A DNA stretch of 64,000 nucleotides, taken from the NCBI RefSeq assembly GCF_004145405.1, contig NZ_SELQ01000002.1:62001-126000 (forward strand), written 5' to 3'. A model generated the notes under the pieces. That model had not been told where the DNA came from, searched no databases, and saw nothing but the letters and a program-made list of their open reading frames with translations. The DNA comes from Salipiger sp. IMCC34102 (GTDB lineage: Bacteria > Pseudomonadota > Alphaproteobacteria > Rhodobacterales > Rhodobacteraceae). This document shows positions 1 to 11,586 of this stretch, in pieces (within the stretch, counting starts at the first letter, position 1; every line of letters begins with the position of its first letter). The position numbers and the translations under genes were made by a program.

Positions 1-950
1 AGAGCTGCGGTTCCCAACCCCAGGAACGCCCGCAGCACCGGCCGCAGGAAGACATGACCGCAGACCATGGCCGAAACGGGGTTGCCAGGCAGACCGATCA
101 TCGCGGCGCGGCCCAGGCGCCCGGCCATCAGCGGTTTGCCCGGCCGCATCGCGACCTTGTAGAAGACGCGCTCCATCCCGGCGGTTTGGGCCGCCTGCGC
201 CACGAGGTCGTGATCCCCCACCGACGCCCCGCCGATCGTGACGATCAGGTCCGCGTCGCGTGCAAGGTCGAGGCACAGGGCCAGGCTTTCGACCCGGTCG
301 CGCGCGATGGGAAGCATCCGCACCTCGGCCCCCTGGGCCCGCAGGAGCGCGTCGAGCCCGTAGGAGTTGCTCGCGATGATCTGGTCGGGACCGGGATCCT
401 CGCCGGGCTGCACCAGCTCGTCACCGGTGGCGATGAGGGCCACGACGGGACGGCGCACGACCGGCACGCGGGCCACGTTCATCGCCGCCAGAAGGGCAAT
501 GTCGGAGGGGGTGAGCTGGCGGGGGCCGGACAGCGTGTCGCCTGCGCGAAAATCGGTTCCTGCGGGGCGGATGTAGGGGCCGGGATCGAGATCGTCATGC
601 AGGGTGATCGTATCGCCAGCGCGCGTCGTGTCCTCCTGGATCACGACCCGGTCGCAGCCTTCCGGAACGGGCGCGCCGGTGAAGATCCGCACGGCCTCCC
701 CCGCGGCGACGGGCCCGGTGAAGCGGTGGCCCGCGGCGGATTCCCCGATCACGCGAAAGCGGGCCCGGGGCCGCGCGCCTGTCAGCGCGTAGCCATCCAT
801 CGCAGACGCCGGAAAGGGCGGCTGCGTGCGCGCGGCGGCGACGTCGCGGCTGAGCACCCGGCCCGCGGCCTCGCGCAAGGGCACGTCCTCGGACCCAAGC
901 GGCGTCACCAGCGCGAAGAGCGCGTCCAGCGCCTGCGCGACAGGGATCAT
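1..950 (-). CDS. moeA: Molybdopterin molybdenumtransferase MoeA (partial, 3' end outside window)
   Basis: MoeA inserts molybdate into adenylylated molybdopterin, the last step of cytoplasmic molybdenum cofactor synthesis. Translating the minus strand from the ATG at 950 gives about 316 residues with no stop before the left edge. The N-terminal [12 protein letters not shown] motif, the ATGDELV segment, [11 protein letters not shown] and the LPGNPVSA motif near the end are all MoeA hallmarks. The ATG overlaps the moaC stop (ATGA), so the two are translationally coupled at the end of the trpGDC-moaC run. What lies beyond cannot be seen; lexA follows moeA in many Rhodobacterales. Confidence 0.95.
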   Translation of the reverse strand, partial: MIPVAQALDALFALVTPLGSEDVPLREAAGRVLSRDVAAARTQPPFPASAMDGYALTGARPRARFRVIGESAAGHRFTGPVAAGEAVRIFTGAPVPEGCDRVVIQEDTTRAGDTITLHDDLDPGPYIRPAGTDFRAGDTLSGPRQLTPSDIALLAAMNVARVPVVRRPVVALIATGDELVQPGEDPGPDQIIASNSYGLDALLRAQGAEVRMLPIARDRVESLALCLDLARDADLIVTIGGASVGDHDLVAQAAQTAGMERVFYKVAMRPGKPLMAGRLGRAAMIGLPGNPVSAMVCGHVFLRPVLRAFLGLGTAA

Positions 951-1420
951 TCGGTCTCGAACCGGCCGGACTTGCCGCCGTACTTCAGCGTGACGCGGAT
1001 GCCGTCGATGACCATGTCCTTCTGCACCGCCTTGAGCATGTCATGCACGGTAAGCGCCGCGACGGAGACCGCCGTCAACGCCTCCATCTCGACGCCGGTC
1101 TGGCCGGTGGTCTTGACGGTCGCCGCGATCCGCACGCCGGGCAGGGCGGGGTCCGGGGTCAGATCGACGGACACCTTGGTGATCGGCAGCGGGTGGCACA
1201 GCGGAATGAGGTCCGCGCAGCGCTTGGCGCCCATGATGCCCGCAAGCCTGGCGGTCCCCAGCACGTCGCCCTTCTTCGCGGTCCCTTCCATCACGAGGGT
1301 CAGCACGTCGGGCCGCATGGTGATCCGGCCTTCCGCCACCGCGATGCGGTCGGTCACCTGCTTGTCGGAGACGTCGACCATATGCGCGTGGCCCTGCGCG
1401 TCGAAATGCGACAGCGCCAC
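947..1420 (-). CDS. moaC: Cyclic pyranopterin monophosphate synthase MoaC
   Basis: MoaC converts the MoaA product (3',8-cyclo-7,8-dihydro-GTP) to cyclic pyranopterin monophosphate in molybdenum cofactor synthesis. The 157-residue protein is of normal family length and carries the MVDVSDK start region, the LCHPLPIT segment and the [11 protein letters not shown] helix typical of MoaC. I chose the GTG at 1420 because it gives the usual ALSHFD N-terminus and lies 2 bases after the trpC stop; a longer open frame upstream runs antiparallel into trpC sequence and is not needed. It overlaps moeA by four bases. Confidence 0.95.
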   Translation of the reverse strand: MALSHFDAQGHAHMVDVSDKQVTDRIAVAEGRITMRPDVLTLVMEGTAKKGDVLGTARLAGIMGAKRCADLIPLCHPLPITKVSVDLTPDPALPGVRIAATVKTTGQTGVEMEALTAVSVAALTVHDMLKAVQKDMVIDGIRVTLKYGGKSGRFETE

Positions 1421-1422
1421 CG

Positions 1423-2235
1423 CTAGAGGCCCGGCGTCGTCAGCGGGCTGGCGAGCAGCGCGCGGGTCGCGGCCTCGATGTCGGGCTGGCGCATCAGCGT
1501 CTCTCCGATCAGGAAGCTGCGCGCGCCCCAGCGGGCGAGGTCGGCCAGATCCTCCGGCGAGGCAAGCCCGCTTTCCGACACGATCGTGCGCCCGGCGGGC
1601 ACGTGCTTGGACAGCTTGCGCGTCACGTCGAGCGATGTCTCGAAGGTGCGCAAGTCGCGGTTGTTGATCCCCAGAAGCTTCGCGTCCATCCGGGCCGCGC
1701 GATCGAGTTCCTCGCGGTCGTGCACCTCGACCAGAACGTCCATGCCCCACTCGAGAGCCGTTGCTTCCAATTCGGCAGCCTGGGTGTCGTCGACGCTGGC
1801 CAGGATGATCAGGATGCAGTCGGCCCCCCAGGCGCGGGCCTCGATCACCTGGTAGGGGTCGTAGAGGAAATCCTTGCGCAGCACCGGCAGGTCGCAGGCC
1901 TCGCGGGCCTGACCCAGGAATTCCGGGGCGCCCTGGAACGACGGGGTGTCGGTCAGGACCGACAGGCAGGCCGCGCCACCGGCCTCGTAGGCGCGGGCGA
2001 TCTCCGCGGGGTCGAAGTCCTCGCGGATCAATCCCTTGGACGGGCTGGCCTTCTTGATTTCGGCGATGAGTGCGTAGCCTTCGGTCGAGGCGCGATGCAG
2101 GCTCTTGGCGAACCCGCGCGGGGCCGAGGCGTCGCGGGCGCGGCGCTCGATCTCGGCCAGCGGGACCTCCTCTTTCTGGGCGGCGACTTCCTCCAGCTTG
2201 TAGGCCTTGATGTCGTCAAGGATGTTCTGGCTCAT
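1423..2235 (-). CDS. trpC: Indole-3-glycerol phosphate synthase
   Basis: TrpC closes the indole ring, converting carboxyphenylamino-deoxyribulose phosphate to indole-3-glycerol phosphate. The 270-residue protein is a single TIM barrel of normal length. KKASPSKG near residue 60, the VLRKDFLYD strand, LGINNRDL and VSESG near the C-terminus are the family's catalytic and phosphate-binding motifs. I chose the ATG at 2235 (MSQNILDDI) over the in-frame start six codons upstream, because [12 protein letters not shown] is the conserved N-terminus. It overlaps the end of ung by 20 bases and is followed after 2 bases by moaC. Confidence 0.96.
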   Translation of the reverse strand: MSQNILDDIKAYKLEEVAAQKEEVPLAEIERRARDASAPRGFAKSLHRASTEGYALIAEIKKASPSKGLIREDFDPAEIARAYEAGGAACLSVLTDTPSFQGAPEFLGQAREACDLPVLRKDFLYDPYQVIEARAWGADCILIILASVDDTQAAELEATALEWGMDVLVEVHDREELDRAARMDAKLLGINNRDLRTFETSLDVTRKLSKHVPAGRTIVSESGLASPEDLADLARWGARSFLIGETLMRQPDIEAATRALLASPLTTPGL

Positions 2236-2884
2236 CGGGGTCCGTCCAATCAATCGGGAGAATGCCTCGCGTTGTAAGCCAGCGGTTCACGGTTGAAAAT
2301 GGGCGGCTGCCGAAAAACCCGCGGTGTGCCGAGAGGGGTGAGGGGTGGGCCGCCGTCAGCACGAGGTGATGCGCGGCCTGCGGCGCGAACTTCTGCGCGG
2401 GTCCACCCCACAGAAGAAAGGCGCGGGGCCGATCCTCCAGCCGTGCGATGACTTGCCGCACGAGCGCGTCCCATCCCAGCCGCGCGTGCGCCTTGGCGGC
2501 CCCTTGCGGCACGGAGAGCGCCGTGTTGAGCAACAACACCCCCTGGTCGGCCCAGTCGTCGAGGGACGTCACTTCACGCGTCACCTCAAGATCCGCGCGC
2601 AACTCCTTGAAGATGTTACCCAAGGAGTCCAGCCTTCCGCCGAAGCCCCGCGGGATCGAGAAGGCAAGCCCATCCGCCTTGCCCGGCGTGTGGTAGGGAT
2701 CCTGCCCGAGGATCACGACGCGGACCGCCTCCGGAGGGCAGCGGCGCAGGGCCTCGAACATGCGCGCGGGCGGCGGGAAGACGGGCCGTGTCTCGGCGGC
2801 GAGGGCGGCCTTGATGCGGGGCCAATCCTCCTGCCAGAACGGCAGGTCTGCCCAGCCGTCCAGACCTTCAGGCGTTGGTGACAC
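2216..2884 (-). CDS. ung: Uracil-DNA glycosylase, family 1
   Basis: Ung excises uracil from DNA to start base-excision repair. The 222-residue protein has the catalytic water-activating motif GQDPYH (Asp about 62), the LLLNTALSV strand, and the minor-groove loop [11 protein letters not shown] with its catalytic His about 180. These define family 1 rather than families 4 or 5. It sits inside the tryptophan gene run, overlapping trpD by 17 bases at its start and trpC by 20 at its end, so it must be co-transcribed and probably translationally coupled with trp genes. No functional link to tryptophan synthesis is implied. Confidence 0.96.
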   Translation of the reverse strand: MSPTPEGLDGWADLPFWQEDWPRIKAALAAETRPVFPPPARMFEALRRCPPEAVRVVILGQDPYHTPGKADGLAFSIPRGFGGRLDSLGNIFKELRADLEVTREVTSLDDWADQGVLLLNTALSVPQGAAKAHARLGWDALVRQVIARLEDRPRAFLLWGGPAQKFAPQAAHHLVLTAAHPSPLSAHRGFFGSRPFSTVNRWLTTRGILPIDWTDPDEPEHP

Positions 2885-3881
2885 GGGCGAGCGCCTTGAC
2901 GCAGGCGCGCGCGGCCCCGCTGTCGATGCTCAAGGCCGCCATGGCGGCCCCGTCACGCAGATCCTCTGCCTTGCCGGCGACCAGCAGGGCCGCCGCGGCG
3001 TTCAGCAGCACTGCATCGCGATAGGCGGAGGGCGTACCGCTCAGCAAGAGGCGGAAGGCCTCCGCGTTTTCTTCTGGCGTACCGCCGACGATGTCCTCGA
3101 AAGGATGCGCGGGCAGGCCCGCGTCTTGCGGCGTGACCTCGAACTCGGTGATCTCGCCGTCCTTGAGCGCCGCGACCCAGCTCTTGCCGGTGATCGTCAA
3201 TTCGTCGGTCCCGTCGGAGCCGTGGCAGAGCCAGGCGGCCTCCGACCCCAGGGCCTTCAGGATCTCGGCCATTGGCCGGATCAGATCGCGGTCGAACGTG
3301 CCCGTCAGCTGGCGTTTCACGCCCGCGGGATTGGTCAGGGGACCGAGGATGTTGAAGATCGTCCGGGTCCCAAGCTCGGTGCGGACCGGGCCCACGTGGG
3401 CCATGGCCGGGTGATGCATCGGGGCCATCATGAAGCCGATCCCGACCTCACGCAGGGCGCGTTCCACCACCTCCGGCCCCACCATGACGTTGATCCCCAT
3501 CGCGCCCTGCACGTCCGCCGTGCCGGACTTCGACGACAGGTTGCGGTTGCCGTGCTTTGCGACCGGCACGCCGGCCCCCGCCACGACGAAGGCCGTCGCG
3601 GTCGAGATGTTGAGCGTGTGCTTGCCGTCGCCTCCGGTGCCGACGATGTCCATCGCCCCTTCGGGCGCCCGCACGGGCAGGCATTTCGCGCGCATGACGG
3701 TGGCCGCGGCGGCGTATTCGTCGACCGTCTCGCCACGCGTGCGCAGCGCCATGAGCAGACCGCCGATCTGGCCGGGGGTCGCATCGCCTGCAAAGAGGAT
3801 GCCGAAGGCCTGCTCGGCCTGAGCGCGGCTCAGGGGGCCTTGCGCCGCGGCGTGGATCAGCGGCTTGAGCGTGTCGCTCAT
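2868..3881 (-). CDS. trpD: Anthranilate phosphoribosyltransferase
   Basis: TrpD transfers phosphoribose from PRPP to anthranilate, the second step of the tryptophan branch. The 337-residue protein has the usual size, the [18 protein letters not shown]-binding loop, the [12 protein letters not shown] segment, and the conserved [10 protein letters not shown] and [14 protein letters not shown] stretches. Its ATG overlaps the trpG stop by four bases (ATGA), so TrpG and TrpD are made together. This is a separate TrpD, not the TrpGD fusion of enteric bacteria. Downstream it overlaps ung. Confidence 0.97.
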   Translation of the reverse strand: MSDTLKPLIHAAAQGPLSRAQAEQAFGILFAGDATPGQIGGLLMALRTRGETVDEYAAAATVMRAKCLPVRAPEGAMDIVGTGGDGKHTLNISTATAFVVAGAGVPVAKHGNRNLSSKSGTADVQGAMGINVMVGPEVVERALREVGIGFMMAPMHHPAMAHVGPVRTELGTRTIFNILGPLTNPAGVKRQLTGTFDRDLIRPMAEILKALGSEAAWLCHGSDGTDELTITGKSWVAALKDGEITEFEVTPQDAGLPAHPFEDIVGGTPEENAEAFRLLLSGTPSAYRDAVLLNAAAALLVAGKAEDLRDGAAMAALSIDSGAARACVKALARVTNA

Positions 3882-4471
3882 GCCGCGGCCCGCGTCGCGA
3901 CACCCGCGAGGTCGAGGAAATTGCGCAGCAGCGTGTGGCCGTGCTCAGAGCGGATCGATTCGGGGTGGAACTGCACCCCGTGGATCGGCAGGTCGCGATG
4001 CTGAAGCCCCATGATCGTGCCGTCCTCCAGCCGCGCCGTGACCTTCAGGCGGTCGGGCAGGGTGGCGGGATCGACCACCAGGCTGTGATAGCGGGTCGCC
4101 TGGAACGGGTTCGGCAGACCGGCGAAGATCCCGGTGCCGTCGTGATGCATGACGCCCATCTTGCCGTGCACGATGTCGCCCGCCCGCACGATCCGCCCGC
4201 CGAAGGCCTGGCCGATGCTCTGGTGTCCCAAACAGACCCCCAGCAAGGGCAGGCGCGCCTCGGCGGCGGCACGCGTCATGTCGAGGCAGATCCCGGCCCG
4301 ATCGGGATCGCAGGGACCCGGCGACAGGACGATCGCCTGTGCCCCCATGGCCAGAGCCTCGGGCACGGTGACCTGGTCGTTGCGCCGCACCACGACCTCG
4401 GCGCCGAGATCGCCCAGGTAGTGCACGAGATTGTAGGTGAAACTGTCGTAATTATCGATCAGCAGGATCAT
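3878..4471 (-). CDS. trpG: Anthranilate synthase component II (glutamine amidotransferase)
   Basis: TrpG releases ammonia from glutamine for TrpE; many alphaproteobacteria also use this subunit as PabA for folate synthesis. The 197-residue class I amidotransferase has the nucleophile Cys80 in LGVCLGHQ and the His169/Glu171 pair in FHPES, so the triad is complete. The N-terminus [11 protein letters not shown] is typical of TrpG/PabA. It is the first gene of the trpG-trpD-ung-trpC-moaC-moeA run; trpE is separate, about 2.4 kb upstream beyond an oppositely oriented gene. I see no leader peptide with repeated Trp codons in the 145 bases upstream. Confidence 0.95.
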   Translation of the reverse strand: MILLIDNYDSFTYNLVHYLGDLGAEVVVRRNDQVTVPEALAMGAQAIVLSPGPCDPDRAGICLDMTRAAAEARLPLLGVCLGHQSIGQAFGGRIVRAGDIVHGKMGVMHHDGTGIFAGLPNPFQATRYHSLVVDPATLPDRLKVTARLEDGTIMGLQHRDLPIHGVQFHPESIRSEHGHTLLRNFLDLAGVATRAAA

Positions 4472-4616
4472 CGCGGCTCCGGGCGGCAGGCAATTAGGGG
4501 CTACCGTCCGGGCTGCGCCGCGCGGTATAGTCGCTACCGATATGCGGTGGGACCCGGGCAGCCGTCAAGTGCTGCGCCCGGCGCACGACGGGCAAGCGGG
4601 CAAAGGATCGAGTGGT

Positions 4617-6719
4617 ATGGCATTCCTCAAAGGGGCAGGCTGGGGATTGGTGGTCGGCGGGCTGACGGCGGCGATCACGTCGCTGATCGCGCCGCAGCCT
4701 GCCGGTCGGACACCCCCCGCGGCTCCACAGGTCGACGCGCCCGGCACAGCATCTGCGCCCCGGGTCGAGGCGGAAGGTGCGCCGGTCGCCCCGGCGACCG
4801 ACAGCGCGGGCGGCGGTATGGCGCAAGGTCCCGACATGCCGGCCCCCGCCGCCGCGGGGGATGCGCCCGTTGCGGTGACCGAGACCGCCGATGCGCCGCC
4901 GGTCACGGTGCTGGACGACGGTCTCGACGCGCCTGCGCCCGACACCGGTACGCAGGTCGCCCCGGGGCCAGAGGCGCCGGTGCTGCCCAACCCGCAAAGC
5001 ATGGCGCCCCGGGTGCCCACCGACGAAAGCGACGTCGAGATCCAGACCGACCCGCCCGCGCCTGTCGTGGTCGAAACCCCCGACACCGCCGAGATCGTCG
5101 TGATAGAGACCGTGCCCGTGGTCCCCTCCGACGAGAGTCCCGACGTGGTCGCATCAGGGGCGCCCGAACTTGATGCGGGGACCGCGTCCGAAACGGACCC
5201 GACCGCGGAACGCCCCGCACCCTCCGGCGCAGCCGTGAGCGGCCCGCAGACGTCCGACGCGCCGCGGGTCCCGTCGGACGCGCGTGATATCGCCGCGGGG
5301 CCGAACGCCGAGGCCTCGACACGGGTCCGGATCGATACGCCCGTGCGGGGATCGGCCGCGCGGACCGCCGATGCGCGCGTCGCCCCCCCCGACGCCGCCG
5401 CACCGTCAGAGCGCGCGGACGAGAGCACCACCACCGATACGCCCGATGGCATGTCCTCTTCCGCCAGTCGCAGCGATCTCGCCAATCCATCACCGGTCCG
5501 CCAAGAGGCCGAAGGCGAAGGCGAAGTCGAAGAGAACCCGGACGCCCCCATGTCCTTCGACGCCCCGGACGTCGCCGCAGGCGATACCCCGGACCCGATG
5601 ACCGCTCCGGTCGAAGGCGGCGCCGATGCCGACCGGCCGGCGGACACGGCTTCCGATGAGGCCCCGTCCAGCGTCGTGGTGGACCAGCCGGAACCGATGC
5701 CTGCGCCGCGTTCCAGCACCGCCAACGAGGATGAGGGGCCGCGGTTCGACAGCTCCTCTGACGCGGCGTCCGACACGACGCCGGCCGACATGTCGGAAAG
5801 GGATACCGCGCCCGACTCCGAAACACCGAGGCCGCCCCGCGCCGCCGCGCCGGAGCAGACCGTCGTCATCGTCCCGCCGGAGACGCCGACGGTCGTGACA
5901 CGGCCCGCCGAACGATCCGCACCTCAGACGTCCGGCACGCAGGCCGATCCACAGACCGGTGTCATCGTTCGTCGCCCCGCGCTGGACTCCACGAGGGAGG
6001 ACGAAGCGGCTTCGCAGGTCACCACAGTCGAGCCCGAGGATCCGCCCGCCATCGAGGCCTACGCCGCCTTCCATGACGGCGCGATGGGCCTGCCGCTGAT
6101 GTCGGTGGTTCTGATCGACGACGGATCGCTGCCCGACGGCCCGCGCGCCCTGGCAGATATCCCCTTCGCGGTGACCGTGGCGCTCGACCCCGCGGCACCC
6201 GACGCGGGCGCCCGGATGCAGGCCTACCGCGACGAGGGCTTCGAGGTCGCGGCGCTGGCCAAGCTGCCGGAGGGCGGCACCGCACAGGACGTGGCCGTGG
6301 CGCTGGAGGGGACCTTTACCGCCTTGCCCGAAACCGTGGCGCTCGTCGCAGCCCAAGGTGCGCGACTGGGCCGATCCGATCCCGCGACCGAACGGGTGGC
6401 ACGGGTCCTGGCCGAAGAGGGGCGCGGGTTGCTGGCGCTCGAAGACGGATTGAACGGCGCGCTCGGGGTTGCGCGCGGGACCGGCGTGCCTGCCTTGCCG
6501 ATCTACCGTGACCTGCGCGAGGTGGAGCAGAACGCGCGCACCCTGCGCCGTTTCGTGGATCAGGCCGCGTTCCGGGCCGGACAGCAAGACGGGGTGGTGG
6601 TGATCGCGGACCTGACCCCCGACGTGCTGTCCGCCCTGATCCTGTGGGGGACGGCGAACCGGGCGGAGCAGGTGTCGCTGGCGCCGCTCTCGGCCACGTT
6701 GCAGGCCGAAGGGCACTGA
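4617..6719 (+). CDS. Divergent polysaccharide deacetylase family protein (YibQ-like) with very long disordered linker
   Basis: The protein is predicted to be inner-membrane anchored: residues about 8-28 are a hydrophobic segment (signal anchor). Residues about 35-475 are an Ala/Pro/Asp/Thr-rich stretch of low complexity with no recognisable domain. The last roughly 220 residues, from about 480, look like the divergent polysaccharide deacetylase fold (VVLIDDG, then the ALADIPFAVTVALDP and LVAAQGARLG regions). This family resembles NodB-type hydrolases but its substrate is unknown. I chose the ATG at 4617, which starts just before the hydrophobic segment. It lies opposite to and between trpG and trpE, as often in Rhodobacterales. 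Enzyme activity is not assured. Confidence 0.82.
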   Translation: MAFLKGAGWGLVVGGLTAAITSLIAPQPAGRTPPAAPQVDAPGTASAPRVEAEGAPVAPATDSAGGGMAQGPDMPAPAAAGDAPVAVTETADAPPVTVLDDGLDAPAPDTGTQVAPGPEAPVLPNPQSMAPRVPTDESDVEIQTDPPAPVVVETPDTAEIVVIETVPVVPSDESPDVVASGAPELDAGTASETDPTAERPAPSGAAVSGPQTSDAPRVPSDARDIAAGPNAEASTRVRIDTPVRGSAARTADARVAPPDAAAPSERADESTTTDTPDGMSSSASRSDLANPSPVRQEAEGEGEVEENPDAPMSFDAPDVAAGDTPDPMTAPVEGGADADRPADTASDEAPSSVVVDQPEPMPAPRSSTANEDEGPRFDSSSDAASDTTPADMSERDTAPDSETPRPPRAAAPEQTVVIVPPETPTVVTRPAERSAPQTSGTQADPQTGVIVRRPALDSTREDEAASQVTTVEPEDPPAIEAYAAFHDGAMGLPLMSVVLIDDGSLPDGPRALADIPFAVTVALDPAAPDAGARMQAYRDEGFEVAALAKLPEGGTAQDVAVALEGTFTALPETVALVAAQGARLGRSDPATERVARVLAEEGRGLLALEDGLNGALGVARGTGVPALPIYRDLREVEQNARTLRRFVDQAAFRAGQQDGVVVIADLTPDVLSALILWGTANRAEQVSLAPLSATLQAEGH

Positions 6720-6720
6720 G

Positions 6721-6750
6721 CGCCGGGTGACCGGCGTCCGTTTCGTCTAA
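6721..6750 (+). terminator. Weak candidate terminator after the deacetylase gene
   Basis: A six-base-pair perfect stem (CGCCGG, loop GTGA, CCGGCG at 6721-6736) directly follows the stop codon. It is followed by TCCGTTTCGTCT rather than a clean T run. It lies in the 121-base convergent gap before the trpE stop, so it may serve as a weak terminator. Confidence 0.3.
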
Positions 6751-6840
6751 ACGGCTGCCTTGTCGTCGGACCTCAAACCTGAACCCTCGCCAGCGGGGCC
6801 ATCCGTTCGATGCCCGCTCCGTCGCCATGGCTGCGTCGGA

Positions 6841-8351
<1,511 letters not shown>

Positions 8352-8352
<1 letters not shown>

Positions 8353-10199
8353 CAGTTCATCTGCGCGTTGACCGCGTTCACCGCAGCCTGGTCGATCACC
8401 ACGTCGGTCCGCGCGCGCACGCGGTCGGCGTAGGCGGCATAGAGATCCTGCGCGAGGCCCGCGTTCACCTGCTCGGTGATGGACTGCGCCTGCGCGGACA
8501 TGCGCTCGCTGTCGGTGTCGGCCTCCGTCACCTGGTCCAGCCGCACGATCACCGCCCCGTCGGAGGTCGGCAGGGCGCGTACCTCGTCGGGCTGCATCTC
8601 GAAGACGGTCTGCATGAAGTCCTGCGGCGTGCCTTCGACGAAACTGCCGCGCGTCAGGCCGGTCTGCGTGAGTGGCTCCAGCCCCAGCGTGGCGAGGTCG
8701 GTCTCTGCGGTAATTTCTCCGGCCAGCTCCTCGGCGCGGTCGATGATCGCCTGCCGCTCGGCCTCGGCGCGCCAGGCCTGGCCCAGCTCTTCGCGGACCT
8801 GCGGGATGGGGCGCAGTTCGGGCGGGGTGACCGCGTCGAGGCGCAGGGCGAAGATGCCGCCGTCCTCAAGCTCCATCAGCTCGGGGTAGGCGCCCTGTTC
8901 GGCCTCCTGGATGGCGGTGCGGAAGTTTTCGTAGGCGGCGGGCCCTTCGGTGCTGTCGACGCTGAAGCTGGCGGAATCAAGCGTCAGCTCCGTGCGGTCG
9001 GCCAGGTCCTCCAGCGCGGCCCCGCCGGCGATGAGGTCGTTGATCTGCTCGGCGCTTTGGTTGATGACCCGGCGCGCCTGATCGGTCGCCAACTCCTGGC
9101 GCAACGCAGGGGCGGCTTCCTCGAGCGGGGTCTCCTCGGCGGCCAGAACGGCGTTCACGCGGAAGAGCGCGGGGCCCAGCGAGGTTTCGACCGGGCCCGC
9201 CACGTCGCCGGGTTCGGCGGCGAAGACGGTCTCTCCGGCGGGGCCCAGATCGTCGATCGCCACGTCGCCCAGGTCGACCTGCGACAGGGTCAAGCCACGC
9301 TCCTCGACGAGCGCGTCGAAGGTCGTCTCGCCCGCGTCGAGGGCGGTGCGCGCGGCCTCCGCCGCCTCCGCGTCGGACAGGACCAGCCGTTCGACCAGGC
9401 GCCGCTCGGGTTGCTGGAACTCCTCGATCCGCTGCTCGTAGAGCGCTTCGACCTGCGCGTCGTCGATCTCGACCTCGTCGGCAAGCATGGCGGGCGTCAG
9501 CATGACGTAGGTGATCTGGCGCATCTCGGGGGCGGTGAAGAGATCGGGGTTCTCTTCGTAGAAGCTGCGCAGATCGTTCGCGGACGGGCCGCGCACGGGG
9601 GCCGTCAAGTCGTCGGCGGTGACGGGGGCCAGCACCAGGTCGCGGGTCTCGCCCAGGAAGGACACCAGCGTGTCGGTATAGACGGACGGCATGTCGACTC
9701 CGCCGATCACGGCCCCCTGCAGCAGGGTCCGGGCGATGTCGGCGCGCAAGGTGTCCTCGTAGTCGGCTTCGGTGAAACCCGCGTTGGACAGCGCCCGGCG
9801 ATAGGTCTCGCGGTCGAAGCTGCCGGAGAGGTTCTGGAAGGTGGGGGTGGCCACGACCTCGTCGGCCACGCGCGCATCGCCAATGGACAGCCCGAGGCGT
9901 GCGGCTTCGTTGTCGAGCGTGGCCTGCGTGACCACCTGGCCCAGCACCTGCCGATCAAGACCGGCCTGCTGCGCCTGCTGGAACGGCACCCGCGATCCGG
10001 TCTGCGCCTCGAGGCTGCGCAACTGGTCGTTGAGTGCCGCGGTATAGGCGTTCAGCCGGATCTCGGTGTCGCCCGCCATGCCGAGGCGCTGGACCGACCC
10101 GGAGAAGCCCCCGGTGCCGAAGCCCAGGAGACCCACGAACAGCAGGATCAGGATGACCCAGACGGAAAACCGGGTGCTCTTCTTCTTCGTCTCGGCCAT
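8352..10199 (-). CDS. ppiD: PpiD-like peptidylprolyl isomerase / SurA N-terminal domain chaperone
   Basis: The protein is a predicted periplasmic folding chaperone anchored in the inner membrane. After a lysine-rich cytoplasmic start, residues about 13-30 form one membrane segment. The rest (615 residues in all) matches the PpiD layout: SurA-like N-terminal helices from about residue 45 to 215, a parvulin-type central domain about 230-370, and a C-terminal helical region. The parvulin part is divergent, and active isomerase residues are not evident by eye. The gene overlaps trpE by four bases and is probably the first gene of a ppiD-trpE unit. Confidence 0.85.
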
Positions 10200-10261
10200 G
10201 CTCGGATCCCCCGCAAAACGCTTCGCGCTTCAATATGAGGCCGGGGGCGAGGGTGCAAGGG

Positions 10262-11434
10262 TCAGGGGGAGATCCGCGCCAGCCGGTCGAACAATTCCCC
10301 GATGGCCGCCCGGTCCACGTTGGCGAAGGCGATGCGCAACTCGGAGGCACCCGCGGGATCGCCCGCGGGACGGAACATGGTGCCCGGCAGACACAGGATC
10401 GAGGCATGGCGCACCAGCCAGGGCGCAAGCTCGTCCGAGGGCATGTCGTGGGGATGACGCAGATAGGCGAAATAGGCGCCGCAACCCAGCAGCTTCCAGC
10501 CCTTGGCGGCAAGCTTCGGGAAATGCGCCTCGATGGCCGCGCGGCGGTCGAGGATCTCGCACCGTTCGCCGGCCAGCCAGTCCGACAGGTTCCGCATGCC
10601 CCAAAGCGCGGCGCGCTGGCCCAGCTGGTTGGGACAGATCGCTACGGTGTCGAGGAATTTCTCGACCTCCGTCAGCCGCGCGGGAGAGGCGAGGATCGCC
10701 CCCACGCGGTGCCCCGTCAGGCGGTAGGCTTTGGAGAAGGAGTAGAGCTGGATCAGCGTGTCGTCCCAGGCGTCCTCGAAAAGACGATGCGGCGCGCCGT
10801 CGCGCGCGTCGAAGTCGCGGTAGGTCTCATCCACGATCAATGCGATACCCCGCGCGCGGCAGAGGTCGCGGAAAGCGGTCAGCGTGGGGGCGGGATATTC
10901 GACACCGCCGGGATTGTTGGGGCTGACGAGTGCGATCGCACGGGTGCGGTCGGTGATCAACGCGGCGGCGTCCTCCGCCCGCGGGATCAGCCCGGGCCCG
11001 GCTGGAAGCGGCACGGTACGCACGCCGGAGATGTCGAGCCACATGGCGTGGTTGAAGTAATAGGGCACCGGCAGGATCACCTCGTCCCCGTCGGCGCAGA
11101 GCGTGGCGATCGCGGCCGTGAAGGCCTGGTTGCAGCCGGAGGTGATGGCCACCTGGGCGGCCTCCACCGACCCGCCGTAGGCCTGCGACCACTGCGCCGC
11201 GATTTCCGCGCGCAACTCGGGCAGGCCCAGGACCGGCCCGTAGAGATGCGCGCCCGCATCCTCCATCACGATGCGCGCCATCTCGGCGCGCAAGGGCTCG
11301 GGCGGTGGGTCGACGGGGGCGGCCTGGCTTACGTTCAAAAGCGGGCGATCGGCGGGATGGCTTATCCCGTCGAGCCAGCGGCGGGCCTCCATCACCGGTG
11401 GCGAGAAGGTCTGCATCGTGCGCGGCTGTGACAT
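10262..11434 (-). CDS. Pyridoxal-phosphate aminotransferase, class I/II
   Basis: The product is a PLP-dependent fold-type I aminotransferase, about 390 residues from the ATG at 11434. The Schiff-base lysine lies in the YSFSKAYRLTGHR segment, the Asp and Tyr cofactor contacts are in VDETYRDF, and the SPNNPGG loop is the classical class I motif. The substrate cannot be inferred; SCNQAF-type motifs and length resemble general aspartate- or arginine:pyruvate-type enzymes. An earlier in-frame ATG (11476) exists, but MSQPRTMQTF with GGGAAAG upstream is preferred. A large palindromic repeat separates it from the gene upstream, so it may be independently transcribed. Confidence 0.85.
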   Translation of the reverse strand: MSQPRTMQTFSPPVMEARRWLDGISHPADRPLLNVSQAAPVDPPPEPLRAEMARIVMEDAGAHLYGPVLGLPELRAEIAAQWSQAYGGSVEAAQVAITSGCNQAFTAAIATLCADGDEVILPVPYYFNHAMWLDISGVRTVPLPAGPGLIPRAEDAAALITDRTRAIALVSPNNPGGVEYPAPTLTAFRDLCRARGIALIVDETYRDFDARDGAPHRLFEDAWDDTLIQLYSFSKAYRLTGHRVGAILASPARLTEVEKFLDTVAICPNQLGQRAALWGMRNLSDWLAGERCEILDRRAAIEAHFPKLAAKGWKLLGCGAYFAYLRHPHDMPSDELAPWLVRHASILCLPGTMFRPAGDPAGASELRIAFANVDRAAIGELFDRLARISP

Positions 11435-11478
11435 GAAGCTTTCCCAAAGGAGCGGCTGCGCCGCATTCGATTCCATTT

Positions 11479-11534
11479 CCGGGGGGCTGTCTGCCCCCCG
11501 AAGACCCCCTGAGAGTTTGTCCAGCCAGATGAAG
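11479..11534 (+). repeat. Intergenic repeat family, copy R1 (plus orientation)
   Basis: This copy has the order GGGGGGC-hairpin-GCCCCCC, then CCCCCTGAGAGTTT, then GCCAGATGAAG. The same architecture recurs at 42,023, 42,208 and 44,891. Its 3' half (11513-11534) pairs with the inverted copy starting at 11544: 22 base positions with two mismatches that are both G-U compatible. It lies between the aminotransferase start and the xanthine phosphoribosyltransferase stop. Confidence 0.75.
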
Positions 11535-11543
11535 AGGGGCGGG

Positions 11544-11582
11544 CTTCATCTGGCCGGATAAACTCCCGCCGGAGGCTCCCGT
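11544..11582 (-). repeat. Intergenic repeat family, copy R1' (inverted)
   Basis: Read on the minus strand, this is GGAGCCTCCGGCGGGAGTTT then ATCCGGCCAGATGAAG. It is the opposite-facing partner of the copy at 11479-11534, with a 9-base loop between them. Together they form a 22-base-pair foldback directly 3' of the phosphoribosyltransferase gene, where it could end or stabilise that transcript. No T run follows, so a classical terminator is doubtful. Confidence 0.7.
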
Positions 11583-11586
11583 CCTC

